DNA from: Megamerina dolium | Taxonomy: Eukaryota; Arthropoda; Insecta; Diptera; Megamerinidae | Direction of reading: 5' to 3' | DNA: 64,000 nt | NCBI GenBank assembly: GCA_963854835.1 | Contig: OY978530.1 | Span: 32,498,695 to 32,562,694 of the forward strand | In this document: positions 13,691 to 25,850 of the stretch, piece after piece | Layout: every line of letters begins with the position of its first letter | Numbering within the stretch: position 1 is the first letter of the stretch | Position numbers and translations under genes: made by a program | Notes under the pieces: model-generated | What the model saw: only the letters and a program-made list of their open reading frames with translations | Databases searched by the model: none | Told to the model about the DNA's origin: nothing

Positions 13691-13859
13691 TGTAACCATA
13701 CAACCTAAACATAATATGCGTGACTTTTGCGTACTTTTCGGAGATATGTATATCATTCGCAGCTGCCCAAATTTCCTTTCGAAGTCCTGTCATGAAAGGA
13801 AATCAAATACTGTCTGAATTGTCTAAGAAAATTGCATACACTTTCCCAATGCACTAGCA

Positions 13860-14480
13860 CTAGAAATTGTCTGCAATGTGGCCAAAGACACAACAAGTTA
13901 TTTCACTTTCTATTACACCAAAGACCTCATATTCGCAGTTATCCGCACCACTCGATGTTATATCACAACGACTAAAACGCAGATCAACTTCAACGAATAT
14001 CTGCGGAGTAGGGAACAACACATACAATGAGACAAGTTTTGTAATCAGCTGCATCTTACGTTCTTGTTGTAATGCGGAATTTTCAGCACATATCGACAAC
14101 GTGTACGTATTGAATTCTCTAATTACTAAATTCCCCAGTCAACCAGTAAATCCACAACAATGGTGTCACATTTAAGATCTGACGTTAGCAGATCCCACAT
14201 GCTATCAACCTAAGAATATCGACTTGATATTAGGTGCTGACATATTTAAACACATCATTCTACCACAAAATCTAATTGGTAAAACAGATCAACAAATACA
14301 CAGCCCGGTTGGATTTTATCAGGCCAGTCTGGGTCAATACAAACGAAAACCGTCACCATGCGTTGTCATCATAGTAGACTCGAGCTGGAGAAGCTTGTAC
14401 ACAAATTCTCTGAACATGAACAGGTTCCCGAATAATTAGCACTGTCTGATGAAGATCAAGGGTGTGAAGACTTTTTCCAG
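13860..14480 (+). pseudogene. BEL/Pao protease and start of pol, decayed
   Basis: Reading across frames gives APLDVISQRLKRRS and NICGVGNNTYNETSFV, then ITKFPSQPVNPQQWCHI and LILGADIFKHIILP. This matches the second half of the BEL/Pao aspartic protease and the ILGADIF motif that precedes the RT. The catalytic DSGSQ motif upstream is not preserved. A following phrase, LSDEDQGCEDFFQKTHSRQ, matches the linker before the RT. No functional protein is possible. Confidence 0.65.
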
Positions 14481-14939
14481 AAAACACATTCTCGTCAATC
14501 CAATGGTAAATACTTGGTTAGATTACATCTTAAATGTTTGTACGACTCTGCGCAAACCGTAGGTAGATCGTAACAAATTGCAATAAATAGTTTTTACCAA
14601 CTCGAACGTCGCTTTCAACGAAATGCACACTTACAAAAGCAATATACCAATGGCATCGAGGATTATTTTGAGGTTATTTAAATTGCTCGATCCAAAACCA
14701 CCGAAAAACAACATGTCAGGAGGTCATGACATCAAATCCGCATGTAAAGCATTGGATCAGGTGATTTAAATCATCGATTCCACAGAATTTCCACTCAAAA
14801 AAATTTCTGCAAATAAAGATGGATTCAGTTCTCCCCTAATAAACGAGTTCAATTACATGTTGGCAATGATACTTGACGGCATGTTCTCAGAGCTGATATC
14901 CCGACTGATTTAGGAATACGTTGATGTTAGCCACAAGAA

Positions 14940-15335
14940 TTAATTACAAATTCTCTCTGGTGGCATGAACCCGACTGACTTGTAAAATCTCCCGGTTTTT
15001 GGGCAACTTCAATGCCTCACACAACAAACAAGTCGACTTTAGAGCTGAGGAAAGTGGTGAAGAAGAAGACGACATTCTCGATCGCTTCTTTTCGCTACCG
15101 CGCGCTTTTCGCGTAATTGCGTATATGTTTCGCTTTATGCACAATAGCTCTGCTAACGTTCGCAAGTCGAATTCTAGAACTGTTATCCCTCTATCCCATG
15201 AAGAGAGATACAGTTTGTAAGATTCCGACTAATATCAGTAACCCAGTCTCGTTACTACCCAAAAGAACGAGCTTCGCTAATCAAATTTGTCCATTAGCAA
15301 AAAGAGCTCTCTTTAAGTGTTGAATCCCATGCTAG
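14940..15335 (+). pseudogene. BEL/Pao fragment between RNase H and integrase
   Basis: The frame at 14999-15220 reads DDILDRFFSLPRAFRVIAYM then FRFMHNSSANVRKSNSR and PLSHEERYSL. This resembles the segment upstream of the BEL/Pao integrase zinc finger (the R.....W..RF..N block followed by LT.EE). After a stop, LISVTQSRYYPKERASLIK continues in another frame. The integrase itself is not present; an RTE sequence starts about 10 bp later. Confidence 0.6.
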
Positions 15336-15344
15336 ATAAATAAG

Positions 15345-16690
15345 GTATTATGAGAGTGAAACGCAAAAGAAAAAAGGACCACGATTTATGGATATGCACC
15401 TGGAATGTCCGGTCCCTTTATAGGGAGGGTGCCTCTATCCAGCTGGTTGATTTCCTCGAAAAATACAGAGCTGACATCACCGCTCTCCAGGAAATTCCAT
15501 GGACGGGACAGGGCTGCTCCCAAAGAGCATCCTGTGACATCTAATACAGTTGCCATGAGGAGAGGCACGAACTAGAATGTGGATTTTGGTCAGCAAGAGA
15601 CTCCGACACCTGGTCTCACAGTTCACGCCTGTGAACGAACGGTTGGCCACAATCCGCATCAAGGCAAAATTCTTCAACATCAGCCCACGCTCCGATGGAC
15701 GAGAAGGACAATGTGACCAAGGAAAGCTTCGCCAAGCACGATATCAAAATCGTGCTTGGCGACTTTAATGCCAGGGTGGGCAAGGAAGGTACCTTTGGTC
15801 CAACTGTCGGAAAATTCACCCTCCACCAGAACACCTCCGATAACGGAATGAGGCTGATCGACTTCGCCGCAGCACGAAACATGGTAATTGGTGGTACCAG
15901 ATTCCAGCATCTCGACATCCACAAAGCGACATGGTTGTCTCCAGATCAACGAACATGAAATCAAATTGATCATGTGGTGATTGACGGAAGGCATGCTTCC
16001 AGCGTGATGGACGTGAAATCGATCCGTGGTGCCAACATCGGCTCGGATCACTACCTTGTTGCAGCTAAGGTGTGCACACGCTTATGTGTCGCAAATAACA
16101 AGAGAAGTCCCACACAGAGAAAGCTCGACGTCAGTAAGCTGCGATCACCAGAGACAGCAGATGCATTTTCAACTCGACTATCGGATCTGCTTATGCAGAA
16201 CACTCCCCTACTTGATGATACATGCGCACGGTGGACACATATATCCCACTCCATGACTACTGCTGCCGAGGAGGTAATCGGTTACTACCGGCCTCTGAGG
16301 AATGAGTGGTATAATCAGGAGTGTCGCGACGCTACCGCAGAGAAATACTCCGCCTACAGAAAAACCCTGCGTGCAGGCGCAACGCGAGCTGTTAAGGAGC
16401 GGTACAGAGAGAAAAGGAGTGCAGAGAGACGTCTTTTCAGGCGCAAGAAGAGGGAGTTGGAAAGACGCGAGTGTGAGGAGATAGAGATGTGTATCGACAA
16501 GAATGAGACTCGAAAATTCTTCGAAAAGATCAAGTGCCTGAGTGGAGGTTTAAATCCCGGAGCCTCTTTTTGTCGTGATGGAAATGGGAATCTGGTTACA
16601 GATGTCCAGAGTGTACTGAGCCTCTGGAGAGAACACTTTTCCACGATGCCACGAACAATTCCGAGAGTGGAGGATAATATTGTCTTCTCC
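15345..16690 (+). pseudogene. RTE-like LINE, 5' half: endonuclease and linker
   Basis: Plus-strand copy of the RTE family. RKKDHDLWICTWNVRSLYRE begins the apurinic-type endonuclease (TWNVRSL, then ITALQEIPWTGQG, IVLGDFNARVG and SDHYLVAAK). Stops at 15541 and 15956 and a lost segment near 15600-15730 break it. The linker is nearly intact (244 codons at 15974-16708) and includes an Arg/Glu-rich coiled segment (ERYREKRSAERRLFRRKKRE). The copy stops just after VLSLWREHFST, before the RT, so it is 3' truncated, which is unusual for a LINE and points to later deletion. Confidence 0.85.
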
Positions 16691-16699
16691 AATTCAGTG

Positions 16700-16890
16700 C
16701 ATATGTAACTTGTCCACATTTTCACTTTGATTTTTTTCCATCCGAAGATTTCGGTGGTGCTCTTTCTCTTTTTTTTTTTTTTTGGTCTTCAATATAATAG
16801 CAACACAACCACAGGATGGACGCCCTTTCGGTCATGCTGGTTGCAGCATTGTGGGGCGGCATGTACAATTTCATCATATCGCGTCCAATG
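16700..16890. other. Unassigned spacer between RTE and SINE
   Basis: Contains a pyrimidine run (16763-16783) and the phrase GGATGGACGCCCTTTCGGTC but no coding signal or repeat I can match elsewhere in the window. Confidence 0.35.
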
Positions 16891-17252
16891 TAAATAAATA
16901 AAATAAATATGTGGCCACATAAAGCCCCGAAGGGCTCATTGGCCGAGCTTCTCTTCCATTACTGTTGTGCGTCTTAAATTTTGGACAATATTAGAAGGGA
17001 CCTACTTATTTTAGCCGGTTCCGCACGGCAGAACACTTGTGACATCACTTTTTCTGAGCTTTGTCACAGAGTTCTTTTAAGAAGCTTTTTCATGGCAAGT
17101 TGTTACTGTCGGAAGAATTGCCAATTGCTTGCCGACAGGTTTGTACCGTTCGAAAGAAAAATCTTATCGATATTAAATTTGTTATGCATCAGCCGGGGAT
17201 TGAACCACCGACCTACAGATCAGAAGGCGAACACACTAATCACTGAGCTACG
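16891..17252 (-). mobile_element. tRNA-derived SINE, copy 3
   Basis: Near full-length minus copy: an (AAAT)n tail at 16891-16909, then GTGGCCACATAAAGCCCCGA and the conserved body, ending at CTGAGCTACG, so the first bases of the tRNA head are lost. The B box reads GGTTCAATCCCC on the minus strand (subfamily A). Its 5' end is fused to a transposase fragment that starts at 17253. Confidence 0.88.
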
Positions 17253-17353
17253 GTTGCCGAAGACCCGAATGTGTCGATTCCTCGTCGTTCTCAGGAATTA
17301 GGACTGTCTTACGGCACATTATGGCGTATTTTGCATTTGGATCTACACCTACA
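17253..17353 (+). pseudogene. Tc1/mariner-type transposase fragment, middle part
   Basis: An open plus-strand stretch reads VAEDPNVSIPRRSQELGLSY then GTLWRILHLDLHLHL. This is the second helix-turn-helix region of a transposase group whose N-terminus lies in the opposite orientation at 17549-17707. The strand switch between the two halves shows an inversion or two separate insertions. No catalytic residues remain. Confidence 0.65.
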
Positions 17354-17355
17354 CC

Positions 17356-17553
17356 TAATAAAAAAGAAATATCATGATTTAAAATATTTTATATGTGTTT
17401 TATTTACATTTACTTTTGAAACCGCAAAATGGATAACCCTTTATATATAAAGAAATAAAAAAGAAATATCATGATAAAAAATATTTTATATGTGTTTTAT
17501 TAACATTTACTTTTGAAACCGCAAAATGGATAACCCTTTATATATAAATATTT
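17356..17553. repeat. 98-bp tandem duplication carrying a transposon end
   Basis: The segments 17356-17453 and 17454-17550 are near identical, each ending with TTTTGAAACCGCAAAATGGA and then TAACCCTTTATATATAA. The same end motif, with CGAAATGG, recurs in the same direction at 17787-17826. On the minus strand it reads AGGGTTATCCATTT, apparently the terminus of the element whose transposase start lies between the copies. Confidence 0.75.
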
Positions 17554-17707
17554 CATATTTCTTCACAATTTTGCCAATTGCTTGCGTAGTTGGACGATTA
17601 TGCAAACCACAAACTCTTAAAGCACGATATGTGGCTGTGGCAGAATCACCATTTTTGTAGTAGTTTTTTACAATTTTAATGCGTTGTGCGATAGTTAAGC
17701 GATCCAT
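17549..17707 (-). pseudogene. Transposase N-terminus (DUF4817-like helix-turn-helix)
   Basis: From an ATG at 17707 the minus strand reads MDRLTIAQRIKIVKNYYKNG, then SATATYRALRVCGLHNRPTT and IGKIVKKYE. This resembles the N-terminal DNA-binding region (DUF4817-like) of a Tc1/mariner-superfamily transposase. The coding sequence then runs straight into a repeated element end at about 17550, so the rest of the protein is deleted here. Confidence 0.65.
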
Positions 17708-17834
17708 TTTCGCAAATGTCAGACTTTGAGCTGAAAAAGAAAGAAATTGTTTTAACAAGTCAGTTTGACAGATGTCGAATTCTAGCCCTATACTTTTGAA
17801 ACCGCGAAATGGATAACCCTCTATATATATATAA

Positions 17835-19500
<1,666 letters not shown>

Positions 19501-20280
19501 TTCGGCCATCCTGATGAAGCATTCGGCCCGAATGTGGGGTCCCACTTCTTCATGTTTTCAGCAACCGAAAAACTCTTACGTGGCCCCTCGGATTCTCCAA
19601 TTTTCTCCACCGAGTACCGTCCATGGTTCAATTTCTGAGTTATTTTGTAAGGTCCTAGAAACTTTGGTTTCAATTTCAAACCAGGTCCAAATTGGGTGCG
19701 TTTAATTGCCACTAGTTCACCAACCGAATATTGCGTTTCTTGAACCCTTTTGCTATTAAACGTCTTGCGATTTTCTGCTTGAATCTTCATTATGTTATCT
19801 CTAGCCTCATCTCGTATAGTTTCACGTTCTTCTTGTAGCTGGGATACTGCTTCGTCGTCTAGCATTTTCCTCAAGTCCGCGTTTTCGTTGATGCGCATTT
19901 CTATGCCAGTGTGGATTCGAAACGGTGCAACTTTAGTGCTTCGTGGAGGCGTATTATTCATTATTTGCTGAACCTTATCAATGTGTTTGTACCAATTTGT
20001 TGGATTTTCGACGCACAGCTTGGTGAGCATCGACAAAACGATTCGATGGATTCGCTCCACCTGGCCGTTGCCGCGAGGTACCCCCGTCGCGATTAACAAA
20101 TGTTGAACTGCTTCTTCTGCGCAATAGTCCTCAAAGATTCGCGATGTAAACGCTGCGCCACGATCGGTAATGATCCTTTCTGGATTTCCGAAGATGACTG
20201 CTTGCTTACGAAGTCTGTCCACTACTTCTTCAGCTCCCGTGCTTTTGGTGAGATAAAGCCAAACAAATTTCAAAAAGCCG

Positions 20281-23200
20281 TCAACCACAACCAAAATATG
20301 ATTGTACCGTTTGCGTTTGCTCCATCGGTCCAACATGGTCGATGTGGTATGTGTTGAGAGGTTTGTCTGTTTTATCAATTGGATTCAAAAATCCTTCTTT
20401 TCTTCCTGATTTTGCTTCCGAAACTATGCACTCCATACAGGTTTTTACGACAGCATCCACCTTTGCCTTCATATTTTGAAAATAGAACGTCTTCTCGAGA
20501 ATATCTTGCGTCTTTTTGGTACCGAATTGTCCTTGCCGGTGTGCGATTTTGATGACCTCCTGTTCCATCGCGGTTGGTACTACGATAAGCTCTTTGTTGG
20601 GGTCTTTGTACAACACGTCGTATTTCATGTAATAGTCGTCATAGTTATCCTTCTCTAGGACTTTCCTGACTGCTCGAACCCACTCATCTGCTAATTGAGC
20701 TTCTTTAATACGATAACGTAGCGTGTCTTCCATCATTAGGCAAGCGATGCGACTCAGTGCATCAACGTGCTTCATCTTTGTACCAGACCGATGCTGGATT
20801 TCGTAGTCGAACTGCTGTAAAAACATTGCCCATCTCGAAACTCTGACGGGAATATCCTTCTTGCTCATAGTCATTTTAAATGCGTTACAGTCTGTAATTA
20901 TCGTGAATTTGCTGCCTAGCACATAAACCCTCCATCGCTTTAGCGCTTCGATTATAGCAAGTACCTCCAACTCGTAGGAATGATACTTTTGTTCTGCTGG
21001 TGTCGTCTTCCGACTCATATACTGTACTGGATGCATTTGCTCGTCATCATCCTTTTGCATTAGGACAGCGCCATAACCGTACATACTGGCATCCGTGTGA
21101 ATTTCTGTGATGGCTTTAGGATCGTAAATTTTCAGAATAGGTGCGCTGACCAAGGCTGCCTTTAACTGCTGAAATGCGGCCAAAGCTTCTTCATTAATCT
21201 TAAATTCTGTATTCTTTGCTAATAAATCTGTCAAAAGCTTGGCGATTATAGCGTAGTTCGGCACAAAACGTCGAAAATACGAAGTCAACCCCAGATAACG
21301 CTGGAGTGCCTTCTTATTGCTCGGTACCGGGAATCTGTTTACTGCTTCCGTCTTGTCTGCTGATATCTTAATCGTAGAATTTTCGATGATATACCCTAAA
21401 AAGTTTACTGTTCTCTTAAGAAATTGGCACTTCGCCCATTTGATTCGAAGACCATGTGCACTTGCAACTTGCAGTACTTTCTCCAACTTTTGAACTCCTT
21501 CTTCTTCGTCGCTCGATGGAATTATGATGTCGTCCATATAGATCACCACAGTTCCGTCTCTTATCAGGTCTCGAAGAACTGCAAAGATGTATCTACAAAA
21601 AACCGCTGGCGAATTTGAAATACCGAACGGCACGAACATAAACTCGTATTGGCCGTTATGCGTGACAAACGACGTGAATTTTCTGGAACCGGGATCTAAA
21701 GGTACATGGAAAAATCCTTCGCGTAGATCTAAAGTAGTGAATACCTTCGCGTTCTCTAGCTTCTGCAACACATCATCTATCAACACCATTGGAAAGTTGT
21801 CACGAACTATTTTCTGATTCAGTCTTCTGTAGTCGCAGCATAGCCTTTTAGTTCCATCTTTTTTAGAAACAAGTACGACCGGAGAGGCGTACTCAGACGA
21901 GCTGTGTTGTATTATACCCGCTTTCAACCAATCATCTACTTGCTGCTCTACTGCCTTCTGCTCAACAATTGGTAATCTCCTTGGTCTTTGAAATATCGGT
22001 GCATCATCCGTCAGCGTGATTTTCATTTCCACCGGTGAGCTTTCGGGTTTAACTGGCTTGTAGGCGCTTATAACCCTGTTCACTTTTTCCACATAGCGTT
22101 TTTCCAAGTGCGTCAAATCATAATCGGAGTCTTCCTTTATGTCGTCGATAACAGTAGATACACATAGATGCTGAAATTCTCGCGTTAGATCGCGTATATT
22201 AGAAAAGTCGTTTTCGCCGCTGTTATCAATCCTCTCACAATTCTCGACTAATGGAATTTTGTCTTCGTCATCAAATTTCTTTTCCGCCTTTTTTATAAAC
22301 GTAGCTCCTTCTTTGCCGATCACCATATCAATATTTTGGAAAATGTCGTTGCCTAATACTGCGGGGTATAAAATGTCTCTTTCTCGTACGACATGAAAAA
22401 TTATGTGCATATTGATTTCGTCAATTGTAACTTTTGTACAAAAACTGCCCAACGTCGTGATCTCAGTTCCTCCTATACCGATAAATGTTTTCCTATCACG
22501 AGTTAGCTCAACGTCGCCTAACATCATGAAAGAATCATACCGAATAGCACTTATGTCGCTACCCGTATCAACTAACGCAAACAGTTCGAGTTGGTTTATG
22601 CTAAATTCTTTAAAAATCCGGTTGAATTGTAACTTCGTCAGTTCTTCTTTGCAAGGCGTCGTTAGTACGTTTACATTGGATTTTTCTGTTTTAACTACAA
22701 CTTTTTTGCTATCCGCTTTGCATTCAAAAGATCTGTGTCCTAACTGGTTGCATTTAAAACATTTGAAACCTGTTAATTTGCAATCCTTCGCTAAATGGCT
22801 CTTCTCTCCGCATTTAAAACATTTTTTATTGTTGTCGCTCCGGTTTTCGTCCTGATCTTTTGACAGTACAGCTCCTGCTTGGTTCTTCTTAGAATATGAT
22901 GATTGCTGAGATGAACTTCGCACCTTTTCGTAAACCTTCATCTGTATTTTCAACTCCTGTATGGTTTGGGCTTGATAGAGAGAGGCTTTGTTTTGCTTGG
23001 AATCAGGTACACCTTCAACAAAGTATTCTATTAGGCTTTCTTCATCAAGACTAATAGCGTTTCCTATTTCCATCAGACAGTACAAGTATTCACGCAACGT
23101 TTCTGTGGGCTTCTTTCGTCGGTTGCGTAATATTCGATGAACTTCTAACGCAGACAACTGTTTGCCAAATTCCTTGCTTAAAGCCGCCTTCAGGGACTTC

Positions 23201-23625
23201 CAATCGTTTATACCAGATTGGCTTCTGATATAAGCTTTGGCTGCACCTTTTAGTAGCTGTTTCGCATATACAAATTTCTGCAGATCGTTCCAGCTGACGG
23301 TAAGCGCATTATCTTCGAAGTCGTTTATCCACTGATCTATTGCAGGATAACCTGTACCGGTAAAATGACATAACGAATCTTCGACATCCTTGAGGGTAAA
23401 ATGAGACACCTGCATGTTTCGATTTGAGCGCACGTTATTTGCAGCTACATCTTCGTATATCGACAAATCAAATTCGTGACCGTCTGCCCCTTCATCGGAT
23501 AAACCAAAATGCTGGAGTAATCTTTCCTGTAATTCTGTCTTTCGTCCTGTTAAACTTAACCCCAACTCCCTAAGCTTATCTTTCAAACAGTCCACGTTTA
23601 AAGTCAAAATTGTCTGCGCGTCCAT
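20281..23625 (-). CDS. Gag-protease-RT-RNase H-integrase start, one long frame
   Basis: 1114 codons. Residues 1-50 look SAP-like (VDCLKDKLRELGLSLTGRKT), then a Gag capsid-type helical region, two CCHC zinc knuckles at about 270-305 (CFKCGEKSHLAKDC, CFKCNQLGHRSFEC), and an aspartic protease (ALVDTGSDISAIRY, about 350). The RT has FTTLDLREGFFHVPLD and the catalytic YMDDIIIPSS, then RNase H (EIHTDASMYGYGAVLMQK, YHSYELEVLAI, TIITDCNAF) and the integrase H2C2 finger (HRQGQFGTKKTQ ... CMECI). The frame ends just after the first integrase Asp, QTVQSYFGCG being out-of-frame residues. Gag and pol in a single frame means no gag-pol frameshift signal is needed. All visible catalytic residues are present. 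Start chosen at the first ATG before the SAP-like part. Confidence 0.93.
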   Translation of the reverse strand: MDAQTILTLNVDCLKDKLRELGLSLTGRKTELQERLLQHFGLSDEGADGHEFDLSIYEDVAANNVRSNRNMQVSHFTLKDVEDSLCHFTGTGYPAIDQWINDFEDNALTVSWNDLQKFVYAKQLLKGAAKAYIRSQSGINDWKSLKAALSKEFGKQLSALEVHRILRNRRKKPTETLREYLYCLMEIGNAISLDEESLIEYFVEGVPDSKQNKASLYQAQTIQELKIQMKVYEKVRSSSQQSSYSKKNQAGAVLSKDQDENRSDNNKKCFKCGEKSHLAKDCKLTGFKCFKCNQLGHRSFECKADSKKVVVKTEKSNVNVLTTPCKEELTKLQFNRIFKEFSINQLELFALVDTGSDISAIRYDSFMMLGDVELTRDRKTFIGIGGTEITTLGSFCTKVTIDEINMHIIFHVVRERDILYPAVLGNDIFQNIDMVIGKEGATFIKKAEKKFDDEDKIPLVENCERIDNSGENDFSNIRDLTREFQHLCVSTVIDDIKEDSDYDLTHLEKRYVEKVNRVISAYKPVKPESSPVEMKITLTDDAPIFQRPRRLPIVEQKAVEQQVDDWLKAGIIQHSSSEYASPVVLVSKKDGTKRLCCDYRRLNQKIVRDNFPMVLIDDVLQKLENAKVFTTLDLREGFFHVPLDPGSRKFTSFVTHNGQYEFMFVPFGISNSPAVFCRYIFAVLRDLIRDGTVVIYMDDIIIPSSDEEEGVQKLEKVLQVASAHGLRIKWAKCQFLKRTVNFLGYIIENSTIKISADKTEAVNRFPVPSNKKALQRYLGLTSYFRRFVPNYAIIAKLLTDLLAKNTEFKINEEALAAFQQLKAALVSAPILKIYDPKAITEIHTDASMYGYGAVLMQKDDDEQMHPVQYMSRKTTPAEQKYHSYELEVLAIIEALKRWRVYVLGSKFTIITDCNAFKMTMSKKDIPVRVSRWAMFLQQFDYEIQHRSGTKMKHVDALSRIACLMMEDTLRYRIKEAQLADEWVRAVRKVLEKDNYDDYYMKYDVLYKDPNKELIVVPTAMEQEVIKIAHRQGQFGTKKTQDILEKTFYFQNMKAKVDAVVKTCMECIVSEAKSGRKEGFLNPIDKTDKPLNTYHIDHVGPMEQTQTVQSYFGCG

Positions 23626-25191
23626 GTTAAAATAAAGTTAAACGTTACAAAAATATCAACTTAAATATAAAAATTAATTTCAATGTATTCTTCTTTTGTG
23701 TAACAAAAGAAATAGTGTCTTCTTTACAATGTAAATAACAAATTATATGGATATAAAACGAATTTAAATTGTAATTCTTCTTTCGTGTTTTTGTTGTTTT
23801 TTTTTTTTTTTTCGTTTAACAATGTAATCAAATTTTTACTTTATGAACATTTTTACTCTATGAACATCACACAAATTCGCAATAAAGTAAAAGTTCGAAC
23901 TAAGTTTATCAAAGCAAAGAACAAATTCAATTTCAAGACATTCGTTTAAAATTAAATACAAAAGATGAAGCTTTTACATTAAAAATTTCACAAATGAACA
24001 TCTATGAACATCACACAAATTCGCAATAAAGTAAAAGTTCGAACTAAGTTTATCAAAGCAAAGAACAAATTCAATTTCAGGACATTCGTTTAAAATTAAA
24101 TACAAAAGATGAAGCTTTTACATTAAAAATTTCACAAATTCCTTTTTTGTCTTTACTTCTCTTCGTAAACAAACAATACGTCTTTTCAATTTTGTTTTTA
24201 TTTCGATTCTTTTTATTGCAAACAAACAATGCTTCTTTTCGATTCTTCTTTTAGTAAACAAACACCTTCTTTCCTTTTCTATCGAAAACAATCGGTCTAC
24301 TTTTTCATTTACACTTCACGTAAACTAAACTTCATTTCTTCTTTATTCTTCTTCCATCTTCTTTAAACACCTTTCATCTTTAAACTTCTTTACACATCGT
24401 TAATCTTCTTTAATCATCGTCCAGCAACATTCGTTGGTCTTCTTCTAGCGACGCTTGTCACTCTTCTTTAATTTCAACTTCTCTGACTTACCGATCGTTT
24501 TAACGCTTTTCTATGTTTGTATTCTTACTCTTCTCGTGTCATCCCTCAATCTGCTTTTGCTGATGTGCGCTGAGTAGTGCTGCTGCTGACAACAGTTGAC
24601 GTCGCTTGGCTGACTGCTAGAACTGCTAGCGCTGCTAGCTGATTGCGGTTTTTGCTTCCTCGTATACTCGGCGGTTGCTGCTTCCTCTCTTCTTTGTTCG
24701 ACTCTCGATGAGTGATTTTGCTGCTGCTGCTTTTACGTATCAGTTTTTACTTATCTTCTTCGACTCTCGACTCTGCTGCTACTATATCCGTCTCGCTTAG
24801 AACTTCAATAGACTACTATTGCATAAAGGCACGTAGTTGCTAATTGCGCTGTTTTTACACAAGCTCTCTTTTTACACACACTTTCTCACTATGCGTCCGT
24901 TTTGAAAAAACGTTTTATTTCGTTGACGCTCTCGTCTGCGCGTTAGTAGCGTCTATCTGCCGGCGTACGTAACGGTTCGCGAATTTCAATTGAAACAGCT
25001 TATGCGTTGTAATGTTCAAACTTTTCTTTTTTTTTTTTTTGCAAATCTTTGTAGACGAACACACCTCTATATGTTATTCACCGCGCAAGATATTCGTTAT
25101 TATTGATTTTCACTTCTTTTACAAATCTTTTACAGAATTTTCTCGAATTCTTTATCAATTCCACCACAGTGCACCTGAACAACTAGGATCC
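23626..25191 (-). other. Long 5' leader of the young gypsy element
   Basis: About 1.57 kb of T/C-rich (plus strand) non-coding DNA between the primer-binding site and Gag. It includes a 144-bp tandem duplication at 23857-24144 (unit containing AAGTTCGAACTAAGTTTATC), with one difference noticed, and many CTTCTTT motifs. No open frame of interest was found. Leaders of this size may hold packaging or promoter signals but none can be pointed out. Confidence 0.7.
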
Positions 25192-25209
25192 ATCCCGGTT
25201 GAGCCCCCA
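25192..25209 (-). promoter_or_regulatory. Primer-binding site, tRNA-Pro-like
   Basis: Six bases inside the 5' LTR the minus strand reads TGGGGGCTCAACCGGGAT. This matches the complement of a tRNA-Pro 3' end (TGGGGGCTCGTCCGGGAT) at 16 of 18 positions. It would prime minus-strand DNA synthesis. Confidence 0.7.
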
Positions 25210-25215
25210 AAAATT

Positions 25216-25539
25216 TGTGGTACCCCTTTCTCTCGGGTACCCTTTTTCTTCCCAAAGTTAAAAACAAACACTTGTTGTCTAGGGTTTTAAATTGTAGTAC
25301 ATATGTAGTTTATTAACGCACTTAAAGTAAGTAATATTTATAAGTAATTTTTGTATTGCTACGCGCGCGCAATGGTGTGTTCGTCGTTGAGAGTGAACCG
25401 CAACTGCCCTCTCTCTTGTCGCGTGTGTTTTCAACGTCTTCTGTCAAAAAATAAAAAGTGTTGTCAAATAATAAGTTAAAGATCAGTGTTGTCAAAAAGT
25501 CTGTCCGCTTCTCGTTTGTCGTACGTCATGTCCAACTCC

Positions 25540-25543
<4 letters not shown>
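25216..25543 (-). repeat. 5' LTR of the young gypsy element
   Basis: Same 328 bp as at 19173-19500 with no difference seen. It should hold the promoter and polyadenylation signal of the element. Directly followed on the right by the resumed (TA)n tract. Confidence 0.95.

Positions 25544-25592
<49 letters not shown>
25544..25592. repeat. (TA)n microsatellite, right part of the split tract
   Basis: About 48 bp of TA between the gypsy 5' LTR and the GTCTACGCCAGAA module. Confidence 0.95.
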
Positions 25593-25595
<3 letters not shown>

Positions 25596-25719
25596 CTACG
25601 CCAGAATATAAATGTCGCGCACTGTCTGTCAATAAATAAATTTATATAGTTTTAATTTTAAATTATAATATTCATTGCGTTGGCAACCCACAGCAAATTG
25701 ATTATTTTCGCTATTTGAT

Positions 25720-25751
<32 letters not shown>

Positions 25752-25850
25752 TTTTTCTTCTTCTCCGCTTGTTTTTGGTTTTTTCTTTTTTGGTTATTAT
25801 TATTATTCTGATATTTATCACGACAGTGCGCGAATTTTTATATCTCTGTA
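25593..25850 (+). repeat. GTCTACGCCAGAA module, copy 1, with (CT)n core
   Basis: Starts GTCTACGCCAGAA, then TGTCGCGCACTGTC at 25609-25622. A pyrimidine-rich middle includes (CT)12 at 25721-25745. It closes with GACAGTGCGCGAATTT near 25825, the inverse of the earlier dodecamer. The same layout is found in opposite orientation at 30285-30555. It could be the 5' end of the downstream LINE or a separate non-autonomous element. Confidence 0.6.

Larger units (their letters stand above)
12940..15335 (+). mobile_element. BEL/Pao LTR retrotransposon relic with large internal deletion
   Basis: Pieces occur in the BEL/Pao order on one strand: gag DUF1759-like region (13290-13570), protease and its downstream linker (13860-14480), then the segment between RNase H and integrase (15060-15330). 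The whole RT palm is missing between about 14520 and 14940. Many stops and frameshifts occur throughout. The right edge abuts an RTE fragment at about 15345. Confidence 0.75.
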
